Positions 62,305 through 64,000 of a stretch of 64,000 nt of DNA are shown here, one piece after another. The DNA comes from Quillaja saponaria (lineage: Eukaryota; Streptophyta; Magnoliopsida; Fabales; Quillajaceae). A program made the position numbers and the translations under genes. The stretch is taken from NCBI GenBank assembly GCA_029379385.1, contig CM055610.1, forward strand, positions 19,059,422 to 19,123,421. Direction: 5' to 3'. Each line of letters starts with the position of its first letter. The stretch's first letter is position 1. The notes beneath the pieces are model-generated. The model made no database searches, was not told the origin of the DNA, and saw only the letters and a list, made by a program, of their open reading frames with translations.

Positions 62305-64000
62305 TCAGCTAGTTAAGATAAGTTTTCATGATTATTGATAATAATAGGATTATACAAAGTCAATTATATTATTAAATGTGAACTGATCAAATTATAACGG
62401 TCTATTCTGAATGGTAATTATAGCTATTATATTTTATTAATATTATAACAGACATTACCATATCCCTATTATACTTGTTTTAACGTTAACACATGTCACA
62501 ATTTATTGGCCATCGACTCAAACCCCAAACATAAATAACAGCCATTACTTAGAATGTGCACGGGAAGTTGATGCATTTGATGAGACCATGTCTTTGCGTC
62601 ATGAAATTACGAATTATGTGACGTTACCACTTGCATAATGAATATACAAGTGGAAAAATATAGGATAACTCCAAAATATTTTATTTTTAAAAAATTTTGG
62701 TCAGAAAAGTTGTACGCGTTATAATTCAATTGAATATTGCAACACTTCTTTAAAGTTAAAAGCCTGTCTTTGTAATTTCCCTAATTTTCTTAGATGCATC
62801 GAAATTTTATATTTTTAATCACATAGATTGATGAATCCTTCTTTTACATCATATCACGATGGCCTTGATGGTTTCTCGGTAAAGTATTGTAGCTCTCTAG
62901 CATACAACCTAATCATAACTCAAGGGAATTTTTATCGACAATTTTATATATAAGTATATATATATATATTTATTTATTACATTAAAGCTTAAATTGGTAA
63001 TTTTATGATTTTTAAAAAGTCATGGATATTTTTCAAAATTAAAAATACAAAAATTAACTAATTAATTTAAAAAATTATCAAATATATTTTCAACTAATTT
63101 ATAAACTATTAAATTTATCTCCTTAAATATAAAAGCCAAAGCACCTTCTGAAAAACATTATCAAACTCAGCCTTAGAGTGCTCGAACTCAGCACTAAGAA
63201 ATGAGAGACTAATATCAATCATTTGAGCTAAGTTATCAATAGTATTTTATACATACTTTACACCATTATGAGAGAATATTTATGAATGTATTAATTTAAT
63301 TAGATTTATTATTTAATATAATATAAAATTATAGTATCTTATTTAATTTGACTAAAATGAAGTTTGATGGTTAATATTAAAGACACATGTCAATTTTTTA
63401 TTTATTGATAATATAAAAATTAGATAAAATATTTACATTTATTATATCTTTAAATTTATTGATGCTAATGATCAATCTTTTTAGTTTCATGCCTTTTTCT
63501 AAATCAAAATTTTTTTTCTAGAAAAAAGAATGTAAAATTGTGGTTGAAAAGGAGATAAAGAATGACATCTACCAATGGAAACAAGGAGAGGGATGAAAAT
63601 AATATTTTAAATTTACTAAAATAGGATCTAATAAAAAAAAATAAAGATTTGAGGAAAACTAAATTTATAATCATTCTTTAAAAATATTGCTATTAAAAGA
63701 GCAAATAAATAAAAATCAATGCATTCTAGGTGTAAAAAAAAAAACTTCATTTTTTTTTTCCCTAAGAATTACGGTATTTTACAAATAATTATAATTAGTT
63801 TTCTAATCTTTTCATTTTTGTCATAACTTTAAAAACTATTTTCGTGATCATTTAATTAATTTAATAATACTAAAATCATTGTATCTCATAACAGATAATA
63901 GATGTTTATTTTATCGTTATTTTTTAGAGTTTGTATTTTTTGTAATTTTTTTTTTTTAAGTTCGAAGACGATTTATTTAGTTTTTAAGAATATAAAAAGG
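62305..64000. other. Spacer right of copy D, no gene seen
   Basis: Diverged version of the A-B spacer: 62560-62720 corresponds to the part that unit 2 keeps near 24810-25010 (in inverted order in places), 62850-62940 to about 9105-9205, and 63515-64000 to about 10945-11400. This suggests that the array, or its remains, continues past the right edge. No open frame of interest is present. Confidence 0.6.

Overview
This is nuclear DNA from a flowering plant, most likely a eudicot. It is very AT-rich, the genes are split by plant-type introns, and the spacers are full of plant transposons and MITEs. The species cannot be named from the sequence. All exon limits were read by eye from splice sites and by comparing the copies with each other; no percent identities were computed.

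The window is dominated by a head-to-tail tandem array of four subtilisin-like serine proteases (S8A subtilases, cucumisin/SBT4.14-XSP1 type), all on the minus strand. Gene A (1233-3793, exons 1-6 only) runs off the left edge and is open as far as it can be seen. Copy B (14026-19444) is broken by six single-base insertions. Gene C (29390-34583) is the one complete and intact copy: ten exons, 739 residues, full catalytic set. Copy D (49980-61017) is an older pseudogene, also split by a 6-kb Ty3/gypsy retrotransposon in intron 8. A, B and C come from a recent tandem duplication of about 15.5 kb whose unit runs from intron 1 of one gene to intron 1 of the next, so C carries an A/B-type body behind a D-type promoter and first exon.

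The A-B and B-C spacers (about 10 kb each) are near-identical and hold no convincing gene, only decayed repeats, MITEs, hairpins and the first exon of a plastid ribosomal protein L6 gene. The C-D spacer (15 kb) is an older, diverged version of the same DNA. It also carries a 5.3-kb block absent from the other spacers, with an intact RING-H2 ubiquitin-ligase gene on the plus strand (44941-45426) and a broken Nudix-like gene. Next to that block lie a longer RPL6 pseudogene and a non-autonomous CACTA transposon.

Several insertions can be dated within the array because other copies keep the empty site: a Tourist-like MITE in intron 6 (in A, B and C, not D), a 154-bp solo LTR (only in the A-B spacer), the CACTA element (only in the C-D spacer) and the gypsy element (only in D). 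The window therefore gives an internally controlled record of gene-array growth, decay and transposition. I saw no CRISPR array, tRNA, rRNA or prokaryotic feature.
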